Source of the DNA: an uncultured Clostridia bacterium
GTDB lineage: Bacteria; Bacillota; Clostridia; Christensenellales; Aristaeellaceae
Reading direction: 5' to 3'
DNA: 5,432 bases
Assembly (NCBI GenBank): GCA_946496415.1
Contig: CAMMGP010000098.1
Coordinates: forward strand, 1-5,432
The notes beneath the pieces are model-generated. The model saw only the letters and a list, made by a program, of their open reading frames with translations. It searched no databases and was not told the origin of the DNA. Of this stretch, positions 1 through 5,432 are shown in pieces. The translations under genes were made by a program, and so were the position numbers. Positions within the stretch are counted from its first letter, which is position 1. Every line of letters starts with the position of its first letter.

Positions 1-45
1 CGCACGCCTTTCGATGTCTTCTTCCAGACTGTTGCACTTGCTTGA
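1..45 (+). CDS. 3' end of a probable IS30-family transposase (partial)
   Basis: Frame 1 reads RTPFDVFFQTVALA and then TGA at 43-45; the start lies beyond the left edge. IS30-family DDE transposases typically finish with a conserved block of the type RPRK-x-LG-[YF]-[KR]-TP-x-[ED]-VF, followed by a short tail that often reads VAL-x. The visible residues match the end of that block, with TP at residues 2-3 and VFF at 6-8. The DNA coding for the VALA tail (TGTTGCACTTG, 30-40) also resembles the junction of coding sequence and terminal repeat seen in many IS30 relatives. This is family recall on 14 residues only. The DDE catalytic residues are not in the window, so it cannot be told whether the element is intact. 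Codon use is less GC-biased than in the neighbouring genes, as expected for acquired DNA. It converges on the PHP gene, with 50 nt between the two stop codons. Confidence 0.55.
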   Translation, partial: RTPFDVFFQTVALA

Positions 46-58
46 CAATCTACCCAGC
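1..58 (+). mobile_element. Right end of a putative IS30-like insertion sequence
   Basis: The transposase tail runs straight into non-coding DNA (TTGACAATCTACC, 42-54) that probably holds the right terminal inverted repeat. IS30 elements usually end within a few tens of bases of the transposase stop. The exact boundary near 58 is a guess, because the left end and any target duplication are not visible. No gene in the window is interrupted, so the insertion sits in the gap downstream of the PHP gene. Confidence 0.4.
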
Positions 59-95
59 CCCATTTCGGGGTCGCGCTCTGTGCAGTTCCTCTCCC

Positions 96-803
96 TTAAA
101 ACGACAGCGCCCGCTCGCTCAGGTGCGGCACGATCTCGCAATCGCCCTTTTTGATGGCGGCGAAGATCTCATCAAATGTGAGCACGGGGTAGAAAAAGCG
201 CATCGCCCCGTCGTAGATGTGCATCACGTTGTGGGCGTCCGCGCCGGCGGTGCCGGGCAGATGGTAGCGCTGGGCAAAGGCGCGGGCCTTTTCGTCGAAG
301 GACGGGTCCATGTGGCGGCCGTTGAACACCTCCACCGCGTCCAGACCGAAGGGGTCGGGCTCGAAATAGGGGATGTAGCTGGCCTCGCGGAAGGGATGGG
401 CGTGGGTGATATAGCCGCCCGCCGAGCGCACGCGCTTCAAATACTGCTTTTTCGGCAGGATGGCGATATCGCGGTTGTGGAGCAGAAACTCCTCGCCCAG
501 GCCGTAGGTCAGGTACTCGGGGCCGTCGGTGTAGGTCTCCCAGCCGGGCAGTACGTGAAGGCCGATCTGGTCGCCCATGGCCTTGGCGGCGCGGTAGCCG
601 GCAAAGAGGCCCTTGACCTGCTCGTCCCAGGGCATGTCGTAGGGCACGCAGGTGTTGGCGTTGAAGAAGTGGTCGGTGACGACGATGAGGTCGTACCCCG
701 CCTCCTTGCAGGCGCGCGCCATATCCGCCCCGCCCACGCGGGCGCAGCGGCTGGATTCGGCGGTGTGCAGGTGCATCTGCACGTAAAAACCCTGGTCTCT
801 CAT
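96..803 (-). CDS. PHP-domain metal-dependent phosphoesterase
   Basis: This 235-residue protein is a complete PHP (polymerase and histidinol phosphatase) domain with no added domain. The expected metal-ligand motifs appear in order: HLHT at 11-14, TDH at 43-45, PGWE with E89, HAHP at 134-137 and ADAH at 188-191. Known PHP enzymes bind two or three metals (Mn, Fe or Zn) and cleave phosphoester bonds in histidinol phosphate, nucleotides or short oligonucleotides. The substrate here cannot be read from sequence. No signal peptide or membrane segment is seen, so it should be cytoplasmic. The ATG lies 3 nt after the TGA of the upstream phosphatase gene. A weak AGGA Shine-Dalgarno (814-817) lies inside that gene's 3' end, suggesting translational coupling. 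It is the last visible gene of the leftward unit. The stop is TAA at 96-98, and no convincing terminator hairpin with a U-run follows it. The PHP fold assignment is firm and the exact function is open. Confidence 0.88.
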   Translation of the reverse strand: MRDQGFYVQMHLHTAESSRCARVGGADMARACKEAGYDLIVVTDHFFNANTCVPYDMPWDEQVKGLFAGYRAAKAMGDQIGLHVLPGWETYTDGPEYLTYGLGEEFLLHNRDIAILPKKQYLKRVRSAGGYITHAHPFREASYIPYFEPDPFGLDAVEVFNGRHMDPSFDEKARAFAQRYHLPGTAGADAHNVMHIYDGAMRFFYPVLTFDEIFAAIKKGDCEIVPHLSERALSF

Positions 804-806
804 AGG

Positions 807-1943
807 TCACATCCTGTCCGCCAGCACGGAGACGAGCATTTCCTCCTCCGTGAGGCCGGCGTGTTGTCCGATCAGTCTGTCCCCGGGTCTCTCCCCGGGC
901 AGGGAAAAGGCGAAATAGCGCCGCCCAGTGGCCACGCCCAGATAGTCGCCGAGGAAGTCGTCCAACTTGGGGTGCGGCGTTCCCCACCCGAGCAGGCCGC
1001 TTGCAAGCGCCTCTTCGCGGGAAAAGAGGCGGAAATCCGCGCCGCAAATTTTCTGAAAGGCCGCCTCAAAGGCGGCGCGGCGGTGGTTTTTCACATGGAA
1101 CGCCGCCGCGCGCGGCTCGATGGAGGGCGGCAGCACCAGCGGTTCCAGGAGCGCGGGTGTTTTGGCGATGTCCACAGCCCCGGTGGTGTCGATCATGCCG
1201 TGGTCGGCGGTGATGACGAGCAGCGTGTCGCGCAGTTGTCCATGCAGGGCATTTAGCTGCCTGTCCAGCGCGCGGAACTCGGCGGCAGTCTCCGGCGCGG
1301 CAATGCCATAGCGGTGCATTTTCGCGTCCGGCTGGTTCCAGTAGGCGATGGTGAACGACGGCTCATCGCCGCGCGAGTTCATTTTCAGCGTTTGCAAAAC
1401 GTCCGCGAAGGAGGACACGCGGTGGCGGAAGTCCGCCCCGTGCTCCGAATAGGAATCGAAAGCATAGAGCGTGTGCGTGCCGCAGACGCCCTTCATGCGC
1501 TCGAACACCGTCTCGTAGGGGATCAGTTCCCCCGCCGGGAACGGGCCGCCGAGCGTGTGGCCGGTGTAGTAGTCCGTGCGCTTGAAGGCGATCACGTCGC
1601 TGGCAAACTCCTTCATGTAGAGGTGCCAGCCCAGCCAGCCGCTTTCCAGCGCCGATTGGCCGCAGTAGTAGGCCGTGGTCGCCGCCGCCGTGGTGGGCGG
1701 GAAGATGCTGGTGACGGTGGCGACTTCGTGCGCGCGCAGGTAGGAGGTTTCCGGCAGTACCGTTTTGAGCGGATAGCCGCCCATGCCGTCGAGCAAAAGC
1801 AGCATCACGTGCCGCGGCTTCGTGGCCAGAAAGGGCGCGAGTTCAGAAAGCGGCGGATAATCAAGCGGCACGCCGAAATAGCCCGTCAGGGCGCTGAGCG
1901 TGGAGAGTATGGAGCGGTCGTAATCCGGCCAGACGGTCTTCAT
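807..1943 (-). CDS. Alkaline phosphatase superfamily protein (NPP/phosphodiesterase-like)
   Basis: From the ATG at 1943 this is a 378-residue soluble protein with the two-metal site of the alkaline phosphatase/nucleotide pyrophosphatase superfamily. The pattern is LLLLDGMGG (D52), FPPTT (nucleophile T84 or T85), WNQPDAKMHRYG (D206, H210), TADHG (D247, H248) and QHAG (H361). Together these give the D, T, D, H, D, H, H set of type I phosphodiesterases. The Thr nucleophile argues for a phosphodiesterase or phosphatase rather than a phosphoglycerate mutase, which uses Ser. No signal peptide or transmembrane segment is evident, so a cytoplasmic location is inferred; many NPP relatives are exported. 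Its ATG shares one base with the gltX stop (TGATG). A GTG directly in front (1946-1944) would add one residue and overlap gltX by four bases. The upstream Shine-Dalgarno is weak (AAGAAG), which fits translation coupled to gltX. The C-terminus ends at TGA, 3 nt before the PHP gene. The substrate is unknown. Confidence 0.87.
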   Translation of the reverse strand: MKTVWPDYDRSILSTLSALTGYFGVPLDYPPLSELAPFLATKPRHVMLLLLDGMGGYPLKTVLPETSYLRAHEVATVTSIFPPTTAAATTAYYCGQSALESGWLGWHLYMKEFASDVIAFKRTDYYTGHTLGGPFPAGELIPYETVFERMKGVCGTHTLYAFDSYSEHGADFRHRVSSFADVLQTLKMNSRGDEPSFTIAYWNQPDAKMHRYGIAAPETAAEFRALDRQLNALHGQLRDTLLVITADHGMIDTTGAVDIAKTPALLEPLVLPPSIEPRAAAFHVKNHRRAAFEAAFQKICGADFRLFSREEALASGLLGWGTPHPKLDDFLGDYLGVATGRRYFAFSLPGERPGDRLIGQHAGLTEEEMLVSVLADRM

Positions 1944-3385
1944 CACAGCTTCTTAAGCGAGCTGTCGAGCCGCCGCAACGTCTCCTCGCGGCCCAGCAGG
2001 TAGGCGATCTCAAACGCCCCGCCCGGCGTGGAGGCCAGCCCGGAAATGGCGATGCGCAGCGGCCAGAGCACCTGGCCGTTTTTCAGCCCCGTTTCGGGGA
2101 TAAAGGCCATCACCGCGTCGTGCAGGCCCTGCTCCGTCCAGTCCTTGACGCCCTCCAGCACCGGTTTGACCGCCTCGAGCGCCTGCTTGGCGATCTCGGG
2201 GTTGGTCTTCATCTTCTTGTGGGTGTAGAGGTCGTTGTCAAACTCCGGCATCTCGGCGAGGAAGCCGATCATGCCGGGGATGCGGTTGAGAACCTCCGTG
2301 CGCGCCTGCAAAAGCTCGGCAAGGCGCTTAAGGTCGAAGCGCGCGGGGTCGAGCACCTTCGCCATCCACGGCCTGGCCAGTTCGTAAAACTCCTCGAAGG
2401 ACAGCTTGCGCATGTATTCGGCGTTGAACCACGTCAGTTTGTCCATGTCGAAGATGGAAGGCGACTTGTTGAGCCCCTCGACGTCGAAGCACTCCTCCAA
2501 CTCCTTGAGCGTGAAGAACTCGCGCTCGCTGCGCGGGCTCCAACCGAGCAGGGCGATGAAGTTGATGATGGCGTCGCGCAGATAGCCCATGTCCAGCAGG
2601 TCTTCAAACGAGGGGTCGCCGTAGCGCTTGGAGAGCTTGCGGGTGGCGTCGCGCATGACCACGGGCAGGTGGATATACGTCGGCGGCGTCCAGCCGAAGG
2701 CCTCGTAGAGCAAATTGTACTTCGGCGCGCTGGAGAGGTATTCCGTGCCGCGCATGACGTGGGTGATGGCCATCAGGTGGTCGTCCACCACGTTGGCGAA
2801 GTTGTAGGTGGGCAGGCCGTCAGCCTTGATGAGCACGTTGTCGTCCAGCGTCGAGCAGTCCACCTCCACGTGGCCGTAGAGCAGGTCATCAAAGCCGGCC
2901 TTGCCCTCGGTGGGCACGTTCTGGCGGATGACGTAGGGCTCGCCCGCCTCGATGCGGCGCTTGACTTCCTCCGGGGAGAGATGCAGACAGTGCTTGTCGT
3001 ATTTGAAGGTCTTGCCCTCCTTCTCCGCCTGCGCGCGCGCCTCGTCCAGCCGCTCCTTGGTGCAGAAGCAGTAGTAAGCGCCGCCGCGCCTGACCAGTTC
3101 CTGCGCGTAGGGCAGGTAGAGGTCGCGCCGCTGCGTCTGAATGTAGGGGCCGTACTCGCCGCCCACATCCGGGCCTTCGTCGTAGGAAAGGCCGGCGGCG
3201 GCCAGCGAGGCGTAGATCTTCTCCACCGCGCCGGGAACTTCGCGCTCCTGGTCGGTGTCCTCGATGCGCAGGATGAACTTGCCGCCGTTGCGGCGGGCAA
3301 ACAGATAGGTATAAAGCGCCGTGCGCAGGCCGCCCAGGTGCAGATAGCCGGTCGGGCTGGGCGCGAAGCGTGTGCGGACTTGCAT
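1943..3385 (-). CDS. gltX: Glutamyl-tRNA synthetase
   Basis: This 480-residue class I aminoacyl-tRNA synthetase attaches glutamate to tRNA(Glu) in the cytoplasm, using ATP. The HIGH-type signature is in RFAPSPTGYLHLGG (6-19). The GluRS motif LRIEDTD is at 39-45, and KLSKR, the KMSKS equivalent, is at 250-254. A zinc site C-x-C-x24-C-x-H is intact (C106, C108, C133, H135) with the spacing known from E. coli GluRS. Length is normal for the family, and a helical anticodon-binding region fills the last 150 or so residues. The ATG is preceded by AAAGGAG (3396-3402) at 10 nt spacing. The sequence does not settle whether it is a discriminating enzyme or also charges tRNA(Gln); no gatCAB genes are in view. 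It follows galM by 68 nt and shares a stop/start overlap with the phosphatase gene downstream, so an essential gene appears to drive the two accessory ones. Confidence 0.97.
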   Translation of the reverse strand: MQVRTRFAPSPTGYLHLGGLRTALYTYLFARRNGGKFILRIEDTDQEREVPGAVEKIYASLAAAGLSYDEGPDVGGEYGPYIQTQRRDLYLPYAQELVRRGGAYYCFCTKERLDEARAQAEKEGKTFKYDKHCLHLSPEEVKRRIEAGEPYVIRQNVPTEGKAGFDDLLYGHVEVDCSTLDDNVLIKADGLPTYNFANVVDDHLMAITHVMRGTEYLSSAPKYNLLYEAFGWTPPTYIHLPVVMRDATRKLSKRYGDPSFEDLLDMGYLRDAIINFIALLGWSPRSEREFFTLKELEECFDVEGLNKSPSIFDMDKLTWFNAEYMRKLSFEEFYELARPWMAKVLDPARFDLKRLAELLQARTEVLNRIPGMIGFLAEMPEFDNDLYTHKKMKTNPEIAKQALEAVKPVLEGVKDWTEQGLHDAVMAFIPETGLKNGQVLWPLRIAISGLASTPGGAFEIAYLLGREETLRRLDSSLKKL

Positions 3386-3413
3386 GGGGGCAAAACTCCT
3401 TTATGGTCAGATG

Positions 3414-3442
3414 GGCGCGGAGCGGCAGCGTCGCCCCGCGCC
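3414..3442 (-). other. 11-bp RNA hairpin between galM and gltX
   Basis: In the minus-strand transcript, GGCGCGGGGCG pairs with CGCTCCGCGCC around a 7-nt loop. All eleven pairs form, one of them a G-U wobble. On the plus strand the wobble becomes an A-C mismatch, so the stem favours the galM-gltX messenger. No U-tract follows, so it is not a canonical intrinsic terminator. It may protect or process the message, modulate read-through from galM to gltX, or be chance pairing in GC-rich DNA. It starts 12 nt after the galM stop and ends 28 nt before the gltX ATG. Confidence 0.5.
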
Positions 3443-3453
3443 GGGAAAAGCGG

Positions 3454-4518
3454 TTATTCCGCGTCGAAGGTGTAGATGGTCACGAAGTCGTATTTCTCGC
3501 CGGCGCGCAGCACGCTGTCCGGGAACTCGGGATGGTTGATGGAATCGGGCGCGTACTGCGTCTCCAGGCAGAAGCCCTCGTGCTTGTGGTAGTTGCGGCC
3601 GCAGGAGCCGGGATTGACGCTCTCCAGACCGTTGCCGGCGTAGAACTGCACGGCGGGCATGTCGGTATAGACCTGCATCACGCGGCCGGTGGTGGGTTCG
3701 GTCACCTCCACGGCAAAGCGCAGGCCCTCGCCGTTCAAGTTGAAGTTGTGGTCGTAGCCGTTGCCGTAGGCGAGCTGTTCGTCCTTGTCGGTCAGGGCCA
3801 GGCCGTCGCCAATGCGCTTCGGCTCGCGCAGATCAAAGGGCGTGCCGCCCACGGGGCGCATCTCGCCGGTGGGGATGCACTTTTTGTCGGAAACGACGGT
3901 GAAGGTGTCGGCGTCGATTTCGATCACGTGATCTTCGATGGTGCCGTTGCCCTCGCCCGCGAGGTTGAAGTAGGTGTGGTTGGTGAGGTTGCAAAGCGTG
4001 TCCTTGTCGGAAACGGCCTCGTAGTGGATGACCAGTTCGTTATCGTCGGTGAAGGTGTAGGTGACCATCACCTTCAAAGTGCCGGGATAGCCCTCCTCGC
4101 CGTCGGGGGAGGTGTATTTGAGAATGAGGCTGTCCTCGCAGATGCCCTCGATGGGGGTCACGTCCCAGAACTTGCGGTCGAAGCCGACGTTGCCGCCGTG
4201 CAGATGGGTCACGCCGCCCTCGTTCTTGGCCAGCGTCAGTTCCTTGCCGTCCAGAACGCACTTGCCGTCGGCAATGCGGTTGCCCACGCGGCCGATCAGC
4301 GCGCCCAGATAGCCGCACAGGGGCTGATAGCCGGAGACGTCCTTGTAGCCGAGCACAACGTTGCCGATCTTGCCGTCGCGGTCGGGCACGTTGATGGCGC
4401 GGATGATGCCGCCGAAGTTGGTGATCTCCACAGAAGCGCCGGATGCGTTGGTGAGTATGTAGAGGTCGGCTGCTTCGCCGCTCTCCAGAGTGCCAAAGGG
4501 AACTTTGCGAATGCTCAT
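3454..4518 (-). CDS. galM: Aldose 1-epimerase (galactose mutarotase)
   Basis: This 354-residue protein belongs to the GalM mutarotase family, which interconverts alpha and beta anomers of galactose, glucose and similar sugars in the cytoplasm, feeding the Leloir pathway. All residues shown to bind or catalyse in the Lactococcus lactis enzyme have a visible counterpart. These are GNRI (R81), THLHGG (H107), TNHTYFNL (H181, the probable general acid), GYDHNF (D256) and FCLETQ (E319, the probable general base). Length is typical and there is no signal peptide. The ATG at 4518 has a perfect AGGAGG (4528-4533) at 9 nt spacing, and a near-consensus promoter lies just upstream. It is the first gene of the leftward unit. 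No other galactose genes (galK, galT, galE) are in the window, so a general housekeeping role for hexose anomers is as likely as a dedicated galactose role. Confidence 0.95.
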   Translation of the reverse strand: MSIRKVPFGTLESGEAADLYILTNASGASVEITNFGGIIRAINVPDRDGKIGNVVLGYKDVSGYQPLCGYLGALIGRVGNRIADGKCVLDGKELTLAKNEGGVTHLHGGNVGFDRKFWDVTPIEGICEDSLILKYTSPDGEEGYPGTLKVMVTYTFTDDNELVIHYEAVSDKDTLCNLTNHTYFNLAGEGNGTIEDHVIEIDADTFTVVSDKKCIPTGEMRPVGGTPFDLREPKRIGDGLALTDKDEQLAYGNGYDHNFNLNGEGLRFAVEVTEPTTGRVMQVYTDMPAVQFYAGNGLESVNPGSCGRNYHKHEGFCLETQYAPDSINHPEFPDSVLRAGEKYDFVTIYTFDAE

Positions 4519-4527
4519 GATGTCAAA

Positions 4528-4533
4528 CCTCCT
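4528..4533 (-). promoter_or_regulatory. Ribosome binding site of galM
   Basis: A perfect AGGAGG in the minus-strand reading ends 9 nt before the galM ATG, which fixes that start codon. Confidence 0.85.
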
Positions 4534-4552
4534 GCGTTAATTTCCCCTATAT

Positions 4553-4581
4553 ATCATACATCGAATGCCGCCGCTTTTCAA
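4553..4581 (-). promoter_or_regulatory. SigA-type promoter firing into galM
   Basis: On the minus strand, a -35 box TTGAAA (4581-4576) and a -10 box TATGAT (4558-4553) are separated by exactly 17 nt. Each box matches consensus at five of six positions. The predicted transcription start near 4546 gives a leader of about 28 nt before the galM ATG, with room for the AGGAGG site. This promoter probably drives galM and, by read-through, gltX and the two downstream genes. Confidence 0.75.
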
Positions 4582-4609
4582 GTCGCTGAAGGCGAAAAAA
4601 CGCGCCCGC

Positions 4610-4638
4610 TTGACATCTTTTCCCTGCCGGCGTATAAT
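4610..4638 (+). promoter_or_regulatory. Perfect-consensus SigA/sigma-70 promoter for the TSCPD gene
   Basis: TTGACA (4610-4615), a 17-nt spacer and TATAAT (4633-4638) match the bacterial housekeeping consensus at all twelve positions with optimal spacing. A run of six A (4595-4600) ends nine bases before the -35 box, about where a proximal UP element would act. The expected start near 4645 gives a short leader of about 29 nt. The -35 box is 28 bp from the -35 box of the opposite galM promoter, so the two polymerases would share this small region. No clear operator palindrome was found, so expression may be constitutive. Confidence 0.85.
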
Positions 4639-4657
4639 TGTACATACTTGATCCGTC

Positions 4658-4664
4658 GGAAGGA
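4658..4664 (+). promoter_or_regulatory. Ribosome binding site that sets the TSCPD gene start
   Basis: GGAAGGA ends 9 nt before the ATG at 4674. It decides between that ATG and an in-frame TTG at 4638, which overlaps the last base of the -10 box and cannot lie on the transcript made from this promoter. Confidence 0.8.
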
Positions 4665-4673
4665 ACCGATTTG

Positions 4674-4919
4674 ATGTACAGATACAATACCCATGGCACC
4701 TGCTCCAGGCAGATTGAGATCGAAACGGACGGCGATATCGTGCGCCATGTGCGCTTTATCGGCGGCTGCACGGGCAACACGCAGGGCGTGTCCCGTCTGG
4801 TGGAGGGCATGCGCGTCGACGACGTCATCCGCCTCCTCAAAGGCATCCAGTGCCGCGCCGGCACCAGCTGTCCGGATCAGCTCGCGCGCGCCCTCGAGCG
4901 CATCCGCGCAAACGCATAG
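4674..4919 (+). CDS. Standalone TSCPD-domain protein (TIGR03905-type)
   Basis: This 81-residue protein consists of a single TSCPD domain. The same domain forms the C-terminal part of many B12-dependent (class II) ribonucleotide reductases. Conserved features are the N-terminal YNTHGTCS (4-11, C10), FIGGCTGNTQG (28-38, C32), a central GI-x-C (C60) and the eponymous TSCPD at 64-68 (C66). The four cysteines suggest a small metal or redox site, which is an inference from their conservation. Short free-standing versions of about 80 residues are known mainly from clostridia and are uncharacterised, so no reaction can be assigned. The ATG at 4674 is chosen because of the GGAAGGA site 9 nt upstream and because translation from an in-frame TTG at 4638 would begin inside the promoter. 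Transcription should be strong from the consensus promoter. The next gene starts 18 nt downstream on the same strand, suggesting an operon. Confidence 0.9.
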   Translation: MYRYNTHGTCSRQIEIETDGDIVRHVRFIGGCTGNTQGVSRLVEGMRVDDVIRLLKGIQCRAGTSCPDQLARALERIRANA

Positions 4920-4925
4920 AAAAAC

Positions 4926-4930
4926 GGAGG
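4926..4930 (+). promoter_or_regulatory. Ribosome binding site that sets the GTG start at 4938
   Basis: GGAGG lies 7 nt before GTG 4938 in the 18-nt gap after the TSCPD stop. No ATG follows in that frame until residue 75, inside the second membrane helix, so GTG is the only sensible start. Confidence 0.75.
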
Positions 4931-4937
4931 AGACTAC

Positions 4938-5432
4938 GTGCAGACTAGCGACGGCGGCCGTTATCGCGGCTCCACAAGCAACGCCTATTCGCCCAACCTC
5001 AAGCGGCCGGCCGCAACGGGCAAGAAACGCACGGCGCTGAAAGTGGCGCTGTGCCTGCTTTTGCCGCCGGTCGGGCTTGTGTGGATCTGGCGCACGCGCT
5101 CGTTCGCGCTGCGCGGCCGCATTCTCACATCCGTCCTCGCCTGCGCGGCGCTGTGCGCGATGTGCCTGCCGCTTTTCCAGCCCGAGAACGCGCCCACAGC
5201 GCTACCCCAGCCGGTCGCGCCCGTGGCCGCCACCCGCGCCCCGGAGGATGATACCACCACCGCGCTTGAAAACATCGAGGAGTTGCTCGCCCAGCAGGAG
5301 GCCGAGGCGTCCGACCAGACGCAGGCGGCGCAACAGCCGCAACTCACCGACGAGCAGATCTACAATACCATCGTTTACAGCGTTTTCAACAACGCGGAGA
5401 ACTACCATACCGGCCCCACCTGCGAAGGGCAG
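4938..5432 (+). CDS. Unrecognised membrane-anchored protein, 3' end missing
   Basis: A reading frame opens at GTG 4938 and stays open for 165 codons to the window edge. I do not recognise the full protein. It has a basic cytoplasmic head (1-33, ending KKRT), a hydrophobic helix at about 34-51 (ALKVALCLLLPPVGLVWIW), a basic loop WRTRSFALRGR and a second helix at about 62-80. A Pro/Ala/Thr-rich stretch (82-105) follows. Next comes a Gln/Glu-rich, possibly coiled segment (110-140), and then the start of a probable folded domain. Two helices with basic residues on the cytoplasmic side place the C-terminal part outside the cell. The PPVGLVWIWRTR helix end resembles the PxG-x3-MWK pattern of small clostridial membrane proteins. 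Near the edge, YHTGPTCEG (156-164) resembles a YH-x-C motif in some Firmicutes surface proteins, but this is recall only. It starts 18 nt after the TSCPD gene and is probably cotranscribed with it. Confidence 0.8.
   Translation, partial: MQTSDGGRYRGSTSNAYSPNLKRPAATGKKRTALKVALCLLLPPVGLVWIWRTRSFALRGRILTSVLACAALCAMCLPLFQPENAPTALPQPVAPVAATRAPEDDTTTALENIEELLAQQEAEASDQTQAAQQPQLTDEQIYNTIVYSVFNNAENYHTGPTCEGQ

Noticed and set aside
42..47. TTGACA at 42-47 as a plus-strand promoter -35 box
   Set aside because: The position 17 nt downstream reads TCGGGG with no -10-like hexamer, and no plus-strand gene follows. It is better read as part of the insertion-sequence end.
1..63. Minus-strand ATG at 63 opening a frame to the left edge (starts MGLGRLSSK)
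   Set aside because: There is no Shine-Dalgarno at suitable distance, only 21 codons are visible, and it lies antisense to the probable transposase tail. A real downstream operon gene cannot be fully excluded.
58..70. CCCC-ATTTC-GGGG inverted repeat downstream of the PHP gene as a terminator
   Set aside because: The stem is only four GC pairs (plus a G-T wobble) and no T-run follows on either strand, so it is not a supported intrinsic terminator.
42..1256. Plus-strand open frame of 404 codons antisense to the PHP and phosphatase genes
   Set aside because: It spans two genes with complete active sites, begins with TTG without a Shine-Dalgarno, and has Val/Gly/His-rich shadow composition.
2120..3475. 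Long plus-strand open frame (451 codons) antisense to gltX
   Set aside because: It mirrors the strongly conserved gltX gene in GC-rich DNA, where stop codons are rare on the opposite strand. The translation is low-complexity Val/Ala/Gly/His-rich with no domain, and gltX has full catalytic motifs.
4638..4673. Longer TSCPD protein starting from TTG at 4638
   Set aside because: That TTG begins at the last base of the -10 box and is upstream of the predicted transcription start. The ATG at 4674 has a good ribosome binding site and matches the family start.
3370..4674. Plus-strand open frame of 434 codons antisense to galM
   Set aside because: The galM frame holds all catalytic residues. The antisense product is Val/Gly/Ala repeats typical of shadows, and the frame runs through the divergent promoter region.
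4985..5347. Minus-strand open frame of 120 codons across the membrane protein gene
   Set aside because: The composition is Ser/Ala/Gly/Arg-rich with no recognisable domain or ribosome binding site. The plus frame has a ribosome binding site, membrane helices and an operon partner.

Overview
The window looks like chromosomal DNA from a GC-rich member of the Firmicutes, probably a Clostridia lineage. Three things suggest this: an 81-residue standalone TSCPD-domain protein of a type found mainly in clostridia, strong AGGAGG-like ribosome binding sites, and near-consensus SigA promoters. Coding DNA is strongly GC-rich. The only AT-rich patches are the divergent promoter region (about 4519-4673) and the left edge. 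The lineage is inferred, because no rRNA or other marker gene is present.

Layout from left to right. Positions 1-45 (+) appear to be the last 14 codons of an IS30-family transposase whose body lies outside the window, followed by the presumed right end of that element. Positions 96-4518 hold four genes on the minus strand, transcribed right to left: galM (aldose 1-epimerase), gltX (glutamyl-tRNA synthetase), an alkaline-phosphatase-superfamily phosphodiesterase/phosphatase, and a PHP-domain metal-dependent phosphoesterase. gltX and the phosphatase gene overlap as TGATG, and the phosphatase and PHP genes are 3 nt apart. These three therefore look translationally coupled. galM lies 68 nt upstream of gltX, and the gap contains an 11-bp hairpin with no U-tract.

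The 155-bp gap at 4519-4673 carries two back-to-back promoters. The one firing left, into galM, is TTGAAA-N17-TATGAT. The one firing right is TTGACA-N17-TATAAT, a perfect match to the sigma-70/SigA consensus. The rightward unit encodes the TSCPD protein and, 18 nt later, an unrecognised membrane-anchored protein that starts with GTG and runs off the right edge at 5432.

All five complete genes keep the catalytic or metal-binding residues expected of their families, so they look functional. The leftward unit mixes sugar metabolism, tRNA charging and two predicted metal-dependent phosphoester hydrolases. The last two may act in one pathway, but the sequence does not reveal a substrate. I do not see a clearly new multi-gene system, CRISPR array, prophage or RNA gene. 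The least explained items are the partial membrane protein and the phosphatase/PHP pair.
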